The translations under genes and the position numbers were made by a program. DNA of 64,000 bases, from positions 1 to 64,000 of the forward strand of contig NZ_AZEY01000075.1 of NCBI RefSeq assembly GCF_001434255.1. Direction: 5' to 3'. Of this stretch, positions 16,922-26,026 are shown piece by piece. A model generated the notes under the pieces. It saw only the letters and a list, made by a program, of their open reading frames with translations, made no database searches and was not told the origin of the DNA. The stretch is from Lentilactobacillus diolivorans DSM 14421. Lineage in GTDB: Bacteria; Bacillota; Bacilli; Lactobacillales; Lactobacillaceae. The first letter of the stretch is position 1. Every line of letters begins with the position of its first letter.

Positions 16922-19525
16922 ATGTTATCGACAAAAAATAAATGGGCACCAAAGTATTATTGGGGTGCAGTAATTGTTACGCCAATATTGATCGTCAGTG
17001 TGCTGTTTATCCTAATGAATATCGCACCATTTGGCGTTAATAATCTTTTGGTCAGCGATTTATCAACACAATATTTACAATTTTTTACGGAGTTAAGAAG
17101 ACAATTGCTGCATCTTTCGTTTTCAAGCTATTCGTTTTTAATTTCAATTGGCGATAGTCTGGTGCCTATCTATGCGTATTATTTGCTCAGCCCATTAAAT
17201 TTAATCATCGTTTTCTTTAGCAATGCTCATTTGCCGATTGCGATTGACTTGATTATTTGGGCAAAAATAATTCTTTGTAATATCACAATGAGCACCTTTT
17301 TGGCAAAAAAATACCAGCGCTATGATTTTATGACGATTTGTGGTGGTCTGGCATACGGATTATGTGGATTCGTTGCGATGTATTTTTATGATCTTATGTG
17401 GTTGGATGCACTAATTTGGCTGCCGGTGATGATTTATGGCCTAGAGAAGTTATTTTATCAAAATCGGGTGTGGTTGTACGTGTTTGGCCTGGTTATGATT
17501 ATTGTGACTAACTATTATATGGGGTATATCATCTGTGGATTTAGCGTGATGTATTTTGTCTACCTATTGAAAAAGAATCAGCCGGTCCACTTAAAATTTT
17601 GGCAGGCGATCCATCAACAGCGGAGAAAAGTTGGTCGCTTTATCTGGTATTCGGTGATTTCAGGGATGCTAACGGCGATTGTTCTCGTCCCAACTGCGCT
17701 TTCAATGTTATCGACCGGCAAGAAAAATATTTTACCCCGGAATTTCGCTTTTAAGGGCACATTTGGTCCAAGCTTCACTGTGAATTTAGGTGTCGGGGGT
17801 AATGATTTTGCTGGTCGGCTTGTCCATAATCCAAGTTTATTCACGGGATCACTGTTTATCATTGCGGCAATTGCCTACTTTTTTTCTAATCAAATTAGCA
17901 AACGGGATAAACAGGCATCAGGATTATTGTTGGGGGTTATTCTGTTTGGTATGTGGTTATTACCCTTAAATACAATTTGGCATATGATGCAACGGCCGGC
18001 TGGATTTCCATTCCGGATGGTCTTCTTATTTAGTTTTGTACTGATTATGGTTGCCTATGAAGGCTACATAAAGGGAGTCTTTAAGGATCAAAGACTAATT
18101 ATCTATTCGGCAGTGGGTTTGGGGACTGCGATTTTTATCGGTTATGTTTGGGCGACTATCTTTGGGCAGAAGCTGTTGCCGTACCAGTTTAAAATTTCCC
18201 AGCTTTCAGTAAATAATTTTGTCTTCCTATTGGTGGTTGGCTTAATTGGGATCACAGCATTTGAGATGATTCAAATTAGCGCCCACGCCCCTGGTAGTAA
18301 GGTCATCATGGTGCTGATCCTGGCATTTGAGATGTGCTTAAATTTTCTAATTGCAACAAGAAACGCGCCCTTTATTAATCAACACGATCTTGAGCGCTCA
18401 TATCAGCATGCTTCACAGTTAATCGGTAAAGTTGAACAGCGCGAACAGAATAAGAACCGATTTTACCGAATGGTCGTCATCGATCAGCCGTTTCGAGAGG
18501 TTTTTAATCGCCCCAATATGCCATATAGCGGATATAACGATGCACTTATTTTTCATAATCGGGGGGTTAGCTCTTATAGTTCAACATTAAACTCAAATAC
18601 CCATCATGTCTTAGCAAGCTTGGGTTTTTCAAGCCGAAATATTCGTCGGATTGATATGCTTGGAGGATCCGTAATCACCAACCATTTATTTGGGATCAGG
18701 TACTATTACTTAATCGGAAAACACCAGAATCGATTAATTGTTAGGAAAAATGCAGCTCAACTGGGATTTATGGTGAACGATCGGATGCAGCATTTGAAAT
18801 TTAAACGTGGTCAGGTTTTCGACAACCTGAATCGTTTTGTTCAAGCTGAGGCAGGGGATTCTGGTCACTATTTGGAGCAGCCTCAAGTTACCAGTTATCA
18901 ACAAAAAACGTTTAGAGATTTTTATCAATATAAAATGAAAATTCAAGCAACGACTTCGGGGCCTCATTACCTGTATATCCCTCGTGTGCGGTTGCATGGC
19001 GTTAAAATAATTGTTAATGGTGCAGTCCTATCTTCTTTATATAGTGGGTTAGGAACTGAAATGATTCCGTTGGGATATTTACAAAAGCATCAGGTGGCAA
19101 CCATTACATTGCAGTCTGTAAAGCAGTTAAGAAAACCGACGGAGGATGTTGCCGGGATTAATATCGCTAAATTTGAAAGAGTGGTTCAATTGACAGACCA
19201 GCATCAATTTAAGTTAGACGATGTGAATCGATTAAATGAACATGGCGGTCATTTTCGGGGCGTTGTTCATGTTGGCAAACGCAACCGAACACTTTTGCTG
19301 AGTATCCCATACGATCAAGGCTGGCAGGTACGTGTTGATGGCAAGCGACATCCAATCAAGAAAGTTGCCTCAGGTCTGATTGGTACTCAGCTAACACCCG
19401 GCAAGCATCGTCTGGCCTTTAATTATCATATTCGGGGCTTATTAGCGGGGGTATTCTTGTCATCCTGTGGATTAGTTTTAATGCTCGGATCAATTATTTT
19501 GAGAATGAAGCGTCATAATTTGTAA
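16922..19525 (+). CDS. YfhO-family membrane protein (GT-C type)
   Basis: The 867-aa protein has about 13 membrane helices in its N-terminal 550 residues and a large extracytoplasmic beta-rich region near the C-terminus, followed by a final helix (about 840-860). VSDLSTQYLQFFTELR near residue 44 includes the acidic first-loop motif of YfhO/GT-C proteins. Homologues in Bacillus and Listeria are linked to glycosylation of teichoic acids. The exact sugar and acceptor are unknown. It starts at ATG 16922 with GGAAGG upstream. It stands alone. Confidence 0.85.
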   Translation: MLSTKNKWAPKYYWGAVIVTPILIVSVLFILMNIAPFGVNNLLVSDLSTQYLQFFTELRRQLLHLSFSSYSFLISIGDSLVPIYAYYLLSPLNLIIVFFSNAHLPIAIDLIIWAKIILCNITMSTFLAKKYQRYDFMTICGGLAYGLCGFVAMYFYDLMWLDALIWLPVMIYGLEKLFYQNRVWLYVFGLVMIIVTNYYMGYIICGFSVMYFVYLLKKNQPVHLKFWQAIHQQRRKVGRFIWYSVISGMLTAIVLVPTALSMLSTGKKNILPRNFAFKGTFGPSFTVNLGVGGNDFAGRLVHNPSLFTGSLFIIAAIAYFFSNQISKRDKQASGLLLGVILFGMWLLPLNTIWHMMQRPAGFPFRMVFLFSFVLIMVAYEGYIKGVFKDQRLIIYSAVGLGTAIFIGYVWATIFGQKLLPYQFKISQLSVNNFVFLLVVGLIGITAFEMIQISAHAPGSKVIMVLILAFEMCLNFLIATRNAPFINQHDLERSYQHASQLIGKVEQREQNKNRFYRMVVIDQPFREVFNRPNMPYSGYNDALIFHNRGVSSYSSTLNSNTHHVLASLGFSSRNIRRIDMLGGSVITNHLFGIRYYYLIGKHQNRLIVRKNAAQLGFMVNDRMQHLKFKRGQVFDNLNRFVQAEAGDSGHYLEQPQVTSYQQKTFRDFYQYKMKIQATTSGPHYLYIPRVRLHGVKIIVNGAVLSSLYSGLGTEMIPLGYLQKHQVATITLQSVKQLRKPTEDVAGINIAKFERVVQLTDQHQFKLDDVNRLNEHGGHFRGVVHVGKRNRTLLLSIPYDQGWQVRVDGKRHPIKKVASGLIGTQLTPGKHRLAFNYHIRGLLAGVFLSSCGLVLMLGSIILRMKRHNL

Positions 19526-19722
19526 AACATTTTCACGGAATAACTAATTGGTTATTCAAAGTCATCATAAGAATCACAAATGTAATCACCTGACAAAATG
19601 GGAACCATAAGCGTATTTAGTATGTAATTTCACAATTACAAAAAACATGAAATAAATTTACACATATCACTTGCGAAAATTCTTTTCAAAATATATAATA
19701 TCTAAGTAAGGTTGAGTAGGAA

Positions 19723-19736
19723 ACTAGTATATAAGA
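19723..19736. promoter_or_regulatory. Candidate glucuronate-regulon operator before gnd
   Basis: ACTAGTATATAAGA matches the site before the 2-hydroxyacid dehydrogenase gene at 12 of 14 positions. It lies 21 bp before the gnd start, where a repressor would block transcription. Confidence 0.5.
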
Positions 19737-19756
19737 TGAAAGAGGTATGATTACTT

Positions 19757-20659
19757 ATGCAAATTGGTATGATTGGTCTTGGAAAAATGGGTCTTAACTT
19801 GGTTAAGAACATGATTCGTAACGGAAATGAAGTTGTTGCATTTGATTTAAACGCAGATAATGTTAAGTTAGCTCAAGAAGCCGGCGCAACGCCTGCCTCG
19901 AGTAACGCTGACCTGGTAAGTAAATTAAGCGCACCACGCACTGTTTGGATTATGGTTCCAGCCGGCAAGCCAACCGATTCAACGGTTCAAGAACTCGTTG
20001 GACTTCTTTCAAAAGATGATTATTTGATTGATGGTGGTAACTCGTTCTACCAAGATTCAATTCGTCATAGTAAGATTGCCGAAGAAAAAGGCGTTAACTT
20101 CTTTGATTGCGGGACTTCAGGCGGTAAGGACGGTGCCCTTAATGGCGGTAACTTTATGATCGGTGGTCCAAGTGCTGAAAAATTCGAACACTTAGTGCCA
20201 TTATTTAACGGCATTTCATTAGAAGACGGCTATCTTTATACCGGTAAGCCAGGCTCAGGCCATTATTTAAAGATGGTTCATAATGGTATCGAATATGGAA
20301 TGATGGAAGCTATTGGTGAAGGCTTTGACGTTTTGGATCACAGTCCATATGACTATGATAATGAAGGAGTTGCTAAAGTTTGGGTTCATGGTTCAGTTAT
20401 TCGCGGCTGGCTCATGGAATTAGCCCAAGAAGCTTTTGCCAAGGATGCTAACTTGGATCAAATTACCGGTCGGATGTTTTCGTCAGGTGAAGGTAAATGG
20501 ACGGTTCAAGAAGCTCTCAAGCAAGGAATTCCGGTTCCCGTTATTACTGATTCGCTGTATGCACGTTTGCGTTCCGAAGAAGAAGATACGTTTACTGGTA
20601 AAGTTGTCTCAGCGCTGCGTCACGGATTTGGCGGCCATGCGATGGATATGAAGAAGTAA
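19757..20659 (+). CDS. gnd: 6-phosphogluconate dehydrogenase, short NAD-type
   Basis: Catalyses oxidative decarboxylation of 6-phosphogluconate to ribulose 5-phosphate. The 300-aa length marks the short (YqeC/GndA-like) class, not the usual roughly 470-aa enzyme. The Rossmann motif GMIGLGKMG is at residues 4-12. An Asp ends the second strand (VVAFDLN), which favours NAD+ over NADP+. The substrate motif GGNSFYQDS and the catalytic Lys/His region (GSGHYLKMVHNGIEY) are present. A candidate regulon operator lies in the promoter region. In a heterofermenter this would be a second, specialised enzyme working with the gluconokinase at 37 kb. Confidence 0.92.
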   Translation: MQIGMIGLGKMGLNLVKNMIRNGNEVVAFDLNADNVKLAQEAGATPASSNADLVSKLSAPRTVWIMVPAGKPTDSTVQELVGLLSKDDYLIDGGNSFYQDSIRHSKIAEEKGVNFFDCGTSGGKDGALNGGNFMIGGPSAEKFEHLVPLFNGISLEDGYLYTGKPGSGHYLKMVHNGIEYGMMEAIGEGFDVLDHSPYDYDNEGVAKVWVHGSVIRGWLMELAQEAFAKDANLDQITGRMFSSGEGKWTVQEALKQGIPVPVITDSLYARLRSEEEDTFTGKVVSALRHGFGGHAMDMKK

Positions 20660-20685
20660 ACAGAAAAGCATCTTGATTCCAGAAT

Positions 20686-20741
20686 AAAAGTAAACAACCC
20701 GGGTATCTCTAATTTTAGAGGTGCCCGGGTTGTTTACTTTT
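20686..20741. terminator. Intrinsic terminator after gnd
   Basis: AAAAGTAAACAACCCGGG pairs with its exact complement across an AT-rich middle that can also pair (TCTCTAATTTTAGAG), ending in T4. Confidence 0.9.
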
Positions 20742-20944
20742 ATTTGATTTTGGAAGAAATACTTGTATAACAGATTATTCGATATGGTGACGAAATTTTC
20801 ACGACATCGGTAAAAAGTAAAATGAATGCAATCTATAAAGTGGATAAAGTCATTTTTGATAAAAGTATGTGGCCCCCTTATAAGCAAAGTAAAGCACGGA
20901 TAAATTACATGTGATTATGGAAAAACATTATTTACTGACGGTGT

Positions 20945-20994
20945 TGAAAGCGCTACCTTTTTGTGCTATATTTCTTGTATACTGATGTATTAGT
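20945..20994 (+). promoter_or_regulatory. cre-like site and glucuronate-regulon operator before uidA
   Basis: TGAAAGCGCTACCT (20945-20958) is cre-like with two mismatches. ACTGATGTATTAGT (20981-20994) matches the 14-bp GntR-type operator shared across the island. Both lie 125-175 bp before the beta-glucuronidase start. The rest of the 458-bp gap holds the gnd terminator and no gene. Confidence 0.55.
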
Positions 20995-21117
20995 TTTAGC
21001 TGCTGAAATACCATGTTTAAATTCATCGATTTTTGGCATTGCTCAGATAAAAGTACTAGTCGCAGATAATTTGAAGTCAACACACTTTTGAAATAAACAT
21101 ATAGGGGGAACAAAAAC

Positions 21118-22932
21118 ATGTTATATCCAATTACAACTGATAGTCGAACCGTTCTTAACTTGGATGGTACTTGGAAATTTATGATTGATCATGAAACAAC
21201 ACCAATTGATCCTGGTAAACCTTTACCAACCGAGACCGTGATGGCGGTACCGGCATCGTTTAACGATCAAACTGCTGATGCCGAAGTCCGTGAACACAGC
21301 GGCTTTTTCTGGTATCAGCGTCATTTTACGATTCCTAAGACTTTAAAAGACCAACGACTGGTTTTACGGTTCGGATCTGCGACTCATGAAGCTTGGGTTT
21401 ATTTAAACGGTGAAGAAATTACCCATCACAAAGGCGGTTTTACACCCTTTGAAGTTGAAATTAATGATCATTTAATCGATGGTGATAATTTGTTAGCCGT
21501 TCGGTTAAGCAATATTCTTGACTTCACGACATTACCTGTTGGTAATTATAGTGAAGAAAAGGACGCTGACGGCCACACTGTACGCAAAGTCGACGAAAAT
21601 TTTGACTTTTATAACTACGCTGGATTAAATCGACCAATTAAAATTTATTCAACACCGCGAGCCCACATTGATGATATTACCGTTGTTCCTAATGTTGATC
21701 TAAAAAAGGGAACGGCTGACGTTCACTTAGAAGTCAAAACGGGCGGCGAAAAGTTTGACGAAATTAGAACGACAATTCTGGATGAATCTGGGCAATCGGT
21801 TGCTGAAGCGACTGGTGCCGATGCCCACGCATTGATTAGCAATGTGCATCTCTGGCAGCCTTTGAAAGCATATCTTTATACGGCCAAAGTGGTTGGTGTG
21901 ACTAATGGTGAAATCGTGGATGTTTACGAAGAGCCGTTTGGCGTGCGGACCGTTGAAGTTAAAGCTGGTAAATTTTTGATTAACGGGCAACCATTTTACT
22001 TTAAAGGATTTGGGAAGCACGAAGATACTTATGTCAACGGAAAAGGGTTAAATGAGGCCGTTAACGTTCTTGATATTAATTTAATGAAGAAAATGGGTGC
22101 CAATTCATTTAGGACATCTCATTATCCATACTCGGATGAAATGATTCGTTTATGTGATCGCGAAGGAATTGTGGTCATTGAAGAAACGCCAGCAGTTGGC
22201 TTGATGCTGTCGTTTACGTTCAACGTTTCTGAGGTAACAAAGGATGGCTATCAGGATGATACTTGGGAAAAATTAAAGACCGCCGAAGCGCATAAACAAG
22301 TGATTCGTGAAATGATTGATCGTGATAAGAATCATGCTTGTGTGGTGATGTGGTCAATTGCCAATGAAGCTGCTAATTATTCTCAAGGCGCCCACGAATA
22401 TTTCGAACCATTATTTAAGGAAGCCCGTAAGCTTGATCCTCAAAAACGACCACTAACCTACGTTGCGATCATGTGGACAAGTCCTAAATCCGATAAGTGT
22501 ACAGATTTGGTCGATGTGATTGCTTTGAATCGATATTACGGTTGGTATATTGATAATGGTGATTTGAAGATTTCGGAGCAGAAAACTAGAGATGAGTTGA
22601 AGGAATGGCAAGCTAAGTATCCTGATAAACCAATCATGTATACAGAATATGGTGCTGATACGATGCCTGGGTTGCATAGTAATTATGATGAGCCATGGTC
22701 AGAAGAATATCAGGAAGATTATTATCGAATGAACAGCAAGGTCTTTGATGAGATTCCGAACTTTGTTGGCGAACAGTTATGGAACTTTGCAGACTTTCAG
22801 ACAAAATTTGGAATCAACCGTGTTCAGGGTAACAAGAAAGGAATCTTCACCCGCGGTAGAGAACCTAAAGCAGTTGTCCGATATCTAAGTAAACGTTGGA
22901 ATTCAATTCCAGACTTTGGCTATAAAAAATAA
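21118..22932 (+). CDS. uidA: Beta-glucuronidase (GH2)
   Basis: Hydrolyses beta-D-glucuronides to free glucuronate in the cytoplasm. The 604-aa protein has the GH2 sandwich (1-180), Ig-like (180-280) and TIM-barrel (280-604) domains. The acid/base E417 is in SIANEA and the nucleophile E510 in MYTEYGAD. The N-x-K motif that binds the glucuronate carboxylate is present as N572 and K574, separating it from beta-galactosidases. An AGGGGG site precedes the ATG. The GH31 gene follows after 14 bp. Its promoter carries the regulon operator, fitting induction by glucuronate or a derivative. Confidence 0.95.
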   Translation: MLYPITTDSRTVLNLDGTWKFMIDHETTPIDPGKPLPTETVMAVPASFNDQTADAEVREHSGFFWYQRHFTIPKTLKDQRLVLRFGSATHEAWVYLNGEEITHHKGGFTPFEVEINDHLIDGDNLLAVRLSNILDFTTLPVGNYSEEKDADGHTVRKVDENFDFYNYAGLNRPIKIYSTPRAHIDDITVVPNVDLKKGTADVHLEVKTGGEKFDEIRTTILDESGQSVAEATGADAHALISNVHLWQPLKAYLYTAKVVGVTNGEIVDVYEEPFGVRTVEVKAGKFLINGQPFYFKGFGKHEDTYVNGKGLNEAVNVLDINLMKKMGANSFRTSHYPYSDEMIRLCDREGIVVIEETPAVGLMLSFTFNVSEVTKDGYQDDTWEKLKTAEAHKQVIREMIDRDKNHACVVMWSIANEAANYSQGAHEYFEPLFKEARKLDPQKRPLTYVAIMWTSPKSDKCTDLVDVIALNRYYGWYIDNGDLKISEQKTRDELKEWQAKYPDKPIMYTEYGADTMPGLHSNYDEPWSEEYQEDYYRMNSKVFDEIPNFVGEQLWNFADFQTKFGINRVQGNKKGIFTRGREPKAVVRYLSKRWNSIPDFGYKK

Positions 22933-22946
22933 TTGGAGGGTAAGTC

Positions 22947-25442
22947 ATGAAATCTAGTCGAAAAATAGTTAGAATTAAGCCTAATCAAGGCTATTTAACC
23001 GTTCAGACGGACGGTGCCCAGTTTCAAATTTATTTGATAGATGATAATATTATTCGAATTCGTGGGACGTTTGCTAAAAGTTTTGCACCGGAAGCCTCTT
23101 ATGCACTTGTTAAAACGGCATGGAATGATCAGCTTGACGATCTGTTTAAGGATGAGCGCGAACAGGTCACACCACTTCCAATCCAGTTGACTGAAAATGA
23201 TGACGAGTATCTTGTCCCTGGCCCTAAGTACGACCTGCATATTGAAAAGAACCCGTTTGGATTTAAAATTACGGATAAATCCGGCAACGTTGTTCATGAA
23301 GACCTGCCTAAACGCTCATTTCTACAAGATGATAATGGCCGATCATTTCATTATTCACGGATGGGAGATCATAATTACTTCTACGGCTTTGGTGAAAAGT
23401 CTGGGAAACTCAATAAGTTTAAACGTCGGATGCGAATGCACAATACCGATTCGTTGGGCTGGAACGCGGCCAAGTCCGATCCGTTATATAAAATGATTCC
23501 GTTCTATATTGATTTAGATTCGCAGCAGAACATGGCATCCGGAATCTTTTATAACAATGCCTATGATTCAGTGTTTGATATGGATTGCGAACACAGTAAT
23601 TATTGGCAGCGCTATAGCTATTTCGAATGTGATGGTGGTGACATTGACTTATTCTTCATCGGTGGCCCAACGGTCAAGGATGTTGTTGAACACTATACTG
23701 ATTTAACTGGTAAAAGTGCGTTGGCGCCCCTTGCATCGTTTGGCTATATGGGATCAACAATGTACTACACTGAATTGGATCAACACTCGGATGAAGCAAT
23801 TTTAGATTTTGTTGATACCTGCAAGAAAAATGGCATTCCTTGTGATGGGTTCTTTTTATCCTCTGGTTATACATCTGGTAAGGATGGCAAGCGGTATGTC
23901 TTCAACTGGAACAAACAACGCTTCCCTAATCCCGATGATTTTGTTAAGGAACTTAAAAAGCGTGGCGTTTTACTTGCTCCGAATATTAAACCGGGTTTGT
24001 TGCTAACCCACCCGTTTATGGATGAATTTGAAAAGGGCAATGCGTTTGTCAAAACTTCTGATGAAAAAGGATTTGAAACGGATCAGTATTGGGGTGGCGA
24101 TGCGCATTTTATTGATTTCACCAGTGAAAATGGTCGGAATACGTGGAATCGATTTATGACAAAAGCATTATTGTCCAAAGGGATTACGTCGATTTGGAAT
24201 GATAATAACGAGTATGAAATTAGTAATGGGGATGCGGTGGTTGACGCGGATGGCTTGAAGAAGCCGATTAAAAGTTTGAAACCAATCATGCCAACCATGA
24301 TGGCTAAATCAGCTAAGAAGGCGATTCATGATTATGATCCAAATATTCGTCCTTACTTGATTAACCGAGCTGGATTTGCCGGTATTCAACGTTATGCCCA
24401 GACCTGGGCTGGCGATAACCGAACGAGTTGGACCAATGTGAAATATAACGTACCAACTGTTTTGGGAATGGGATTATCAGGCGTTGCCAACCAGGGGTGT
24501 GACATTGGCGGATTTGATGGTCCGGCACCAGAGCCGGAATTGTTTGTCCGATGGGTTCAGAATGGTATTTTCCAACCAAGGTTCTCAATTCATTCTTCAA
24601 ACACGGATAATACAGTTACTGAGCCTTGGATGTATCCAGAGTATACGTCGTATATTCGAGATGCAATTCAATTAAGGTATCGGCTGGTTCCGTATTTCTA
24701 CTCACTTTTATTTGAAGCATCAACGAAGGGATCGCCAATTATGAGACCGCTGGTTTATGAGTTTCAGGATGATCCAAAAGTGTTGGAGGAAAGCTTCGAA
24801 TTCATGCTGGGGCCTTCGTTACTGATTGCCAATGTTCTTGACAAAGGTCAAACAATGAAAAAAGTCTACCTTCCTAAAGGGGCGGACTGGGTCAACTTAG
24901 CTGACAGTCAATATTATGAGGGCGGTCAAACGATTGAGTTGCCGGTTGATCTGCATAGTATTCCAATGTTTTTAAGAACCGGTGGCATTGTCCCAACGGC
25001 GCCTCATTTGATGAATCTTCATAACCAGTCAATTGAACAGTTAAATCTGCTGATTGAACCGTCAGTTGAGGCATCCTTCATGTTGTATGAGGATGATGGT
25101 AAGACAAATGATTATCAAAAGGGCGATTATTTGACGACAAAATTTGCAGTTTCAAGTTCTGATGACGGGGTTGTTGTGGATGTTACCAATAACGGCACGT
25201 ACAAGACAAGTGTTCAGAAACTGCAGCTGGAAGTAATGTGCCCGGATGTGGCGCCGGCGCAAGTGTCGGTTGCTGGAACTGAAATTCAGCAATTCTTGAA
25301 TCATGAAAAATTTGAGAAAGCGGATCAAGGATGGTTCTTTAATGGCGAAAACCGACGAGTGATTGTAAAATTGTCGCGACCAGAAGAGAAAAAGTATCAA
25401 ATTCATTTGAACTTCGCGGTGAAGGATTTGATTTCTATTTAA
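22947..25442 (+). CDS. GH31 alpha-glucosidase-like enzyme
   Basis: An 831-aa cytoplasmic retaining alpha-glycosidase. The catalytic barrel carries the nucleophile motif SIWNDNNEYE (WNDxNE type, as in alpha-glucosidases; alpha-xylosidases of the YicI type differ here) and the acid/base region TWAGDNRTSW. N- and C-terminal beta-sandwich domains flank it. It is co-transcribed with beta-glucuronidase, 14 bp away with a GGAGGG site, so it probably acts on a plant glycoside or a mixed glucosyl-glucuronide. Exact linkage is unknown. Confidence 0.88.
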   Translation: MKSSRKIVRIKPNQGYLTVQTDGAQFQIYLIDDNIIRIRGTFAKSFAPEASYALVKTAWNDQLDDLFKDEREQVTPLPIQLTENDDEYLVPGPKYDLHIEKNPFGFKITDKSGNVVHEDLPKRSFLQDDNGRSFHYSRMGDHNYFYGFGEKSGKLNKFKRRMRMHNTDSLGWNAAKSDPLYKMIPFYIDLDSQQNMASGIFYNNAYDSVFDMDCEHSNYWQRYSYFECDGGDIDLFFIGGPTVKDVVEHYTDLTGKSALAPLASFGYMGSTMYYTELDQHSDEAILDFVDTCKKNGIPCDGFFLSSGYTSGKDGKRYVFNWNKQRFPNPDDFVKELKKRGVLLAPNIKPGLLLTHPFMDEFEKGNAFVKTSDEKGFETDQYWGGDAHFIDFTSENGRNTWNRFMTKALLSKGITSIWNDNNEYEISNGDAVVDADGLKKPIKSLKPIMPTMMAKSAKKAIHDYDPNIRPYLINRAGFAGIQRYAQTWAGDNRTSWTNVKYNVPTVLGMGLSGVANQGCDIGGFDGPAPEPELFVRWVQNGIFQPRFSIHSSNTDNTVTEPWMYPEYTSYIRDAIQLRYRLVPYFYSLLFEASTKGSPIMRPLVYEFQDDPKVLEESFEFMLGPSLLIANVLDKGQTMKKVYLPKGADWVNLADSQYYEGGQTIELPVDLHSIPMFLRTGGIVPTAPHLMNLHNQSIEQLNLLIEPSVEASFMLYEDDGKTNDYQKGDYLTTKFAVSSSDDGVVVDVTNNGTYKTSVQKLQLEVMCPDVAPAQVSVAGTEIQQFLNHEKFEKADQGWFFNGENRRVIVKLSRPEEKKYQIHLNFAVKDLISI

Positions 25443-25445
25443 AAA

Positions 25446-25940
25446 GAGTGGGCTAAAGAGCGCTTAGGCTCCAGAATATAAGCCAAGTAACGCCATATTC
25501 CCGAACCTGGAATGTGGCGTTACTTGGCTTATATGGCCGGAGCCTGCTCTTTAGACCACGTTTCAGCCAAATAACAGGCGAGGAAACCCATATTCCCGAA
25601 CCTGGAATGTGGCGTTGACTGGCTTATATGGCCGGGAGCTGCTTCTTAGACCACGTTTCAGCCAAATAACAACCGAGGGGACCCATATTCCCGAACCTGG
25701 AATGTGGCGTTGACTGGCTTATATGGCCGGAGCCTGCTCTTTAGACCACGTTTCAGCCAAATAACAGCTGAGGACCCATATTCCCGAACCTGGAATGTGG
25801 CGTTGACCGGCTTATATGGCCGGGAGCTGCTTCTTAGACCACGTTTCAGCCAAATAACAGCCGAGGACCCATATTCCCGAACCTGGAATGTGGCGTTACT
25901 TGGCTTAAATAGCCGGAGCCTGCTCTTTAGCCAATAACAC
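25446..25940 (+). repeat. Intergenic hairpin repeat with four tandem partial copies
   Basis: A full unit (hairpin 25448-25559) starts 5 nt after the GH31 stop codon. Its outer arms GTGGGCTAAAGAGC and GCTCTTTAGACCAC and its inner arms CCAAGTAACGCC and GGCGTTACTTGG are complementary. Four further units of about 105-110 bp follow, each with ATATTCCCGAACCTGGAAT, GTGGCGTT, GGCTTATATGGCCGG and ACGTTTCAGCCAAATAACA. They alternate between GGAGCCTGCTCTTTAG and GGGAGCTGCTTCTTAG variants. There is no gene here. Confidence 0.9.
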
Positions 25941-26026
25941 TCGAAATAACTGACCAGGCCTACTTTTCAAACTGATTGTTTCGACCCAATGATATGTGCA
26001 CATAATTAAACGGGAGGGTGATTATC

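Noticed and set aside
25704-25937. Open frame of 77 codons inside the tandem repeat
   Set aside because: It simply translates the repeat units (a repeating peptide) and lacks a ribosome site.
25446-25940. Tandem repeats that could suggest a CRISPR array
   Set aside because: The units are about 105-110 bp and nearly identical throughout, with no short repeat plus unique spacer pattern and no cas genes. They are hairpin-repeat copies.
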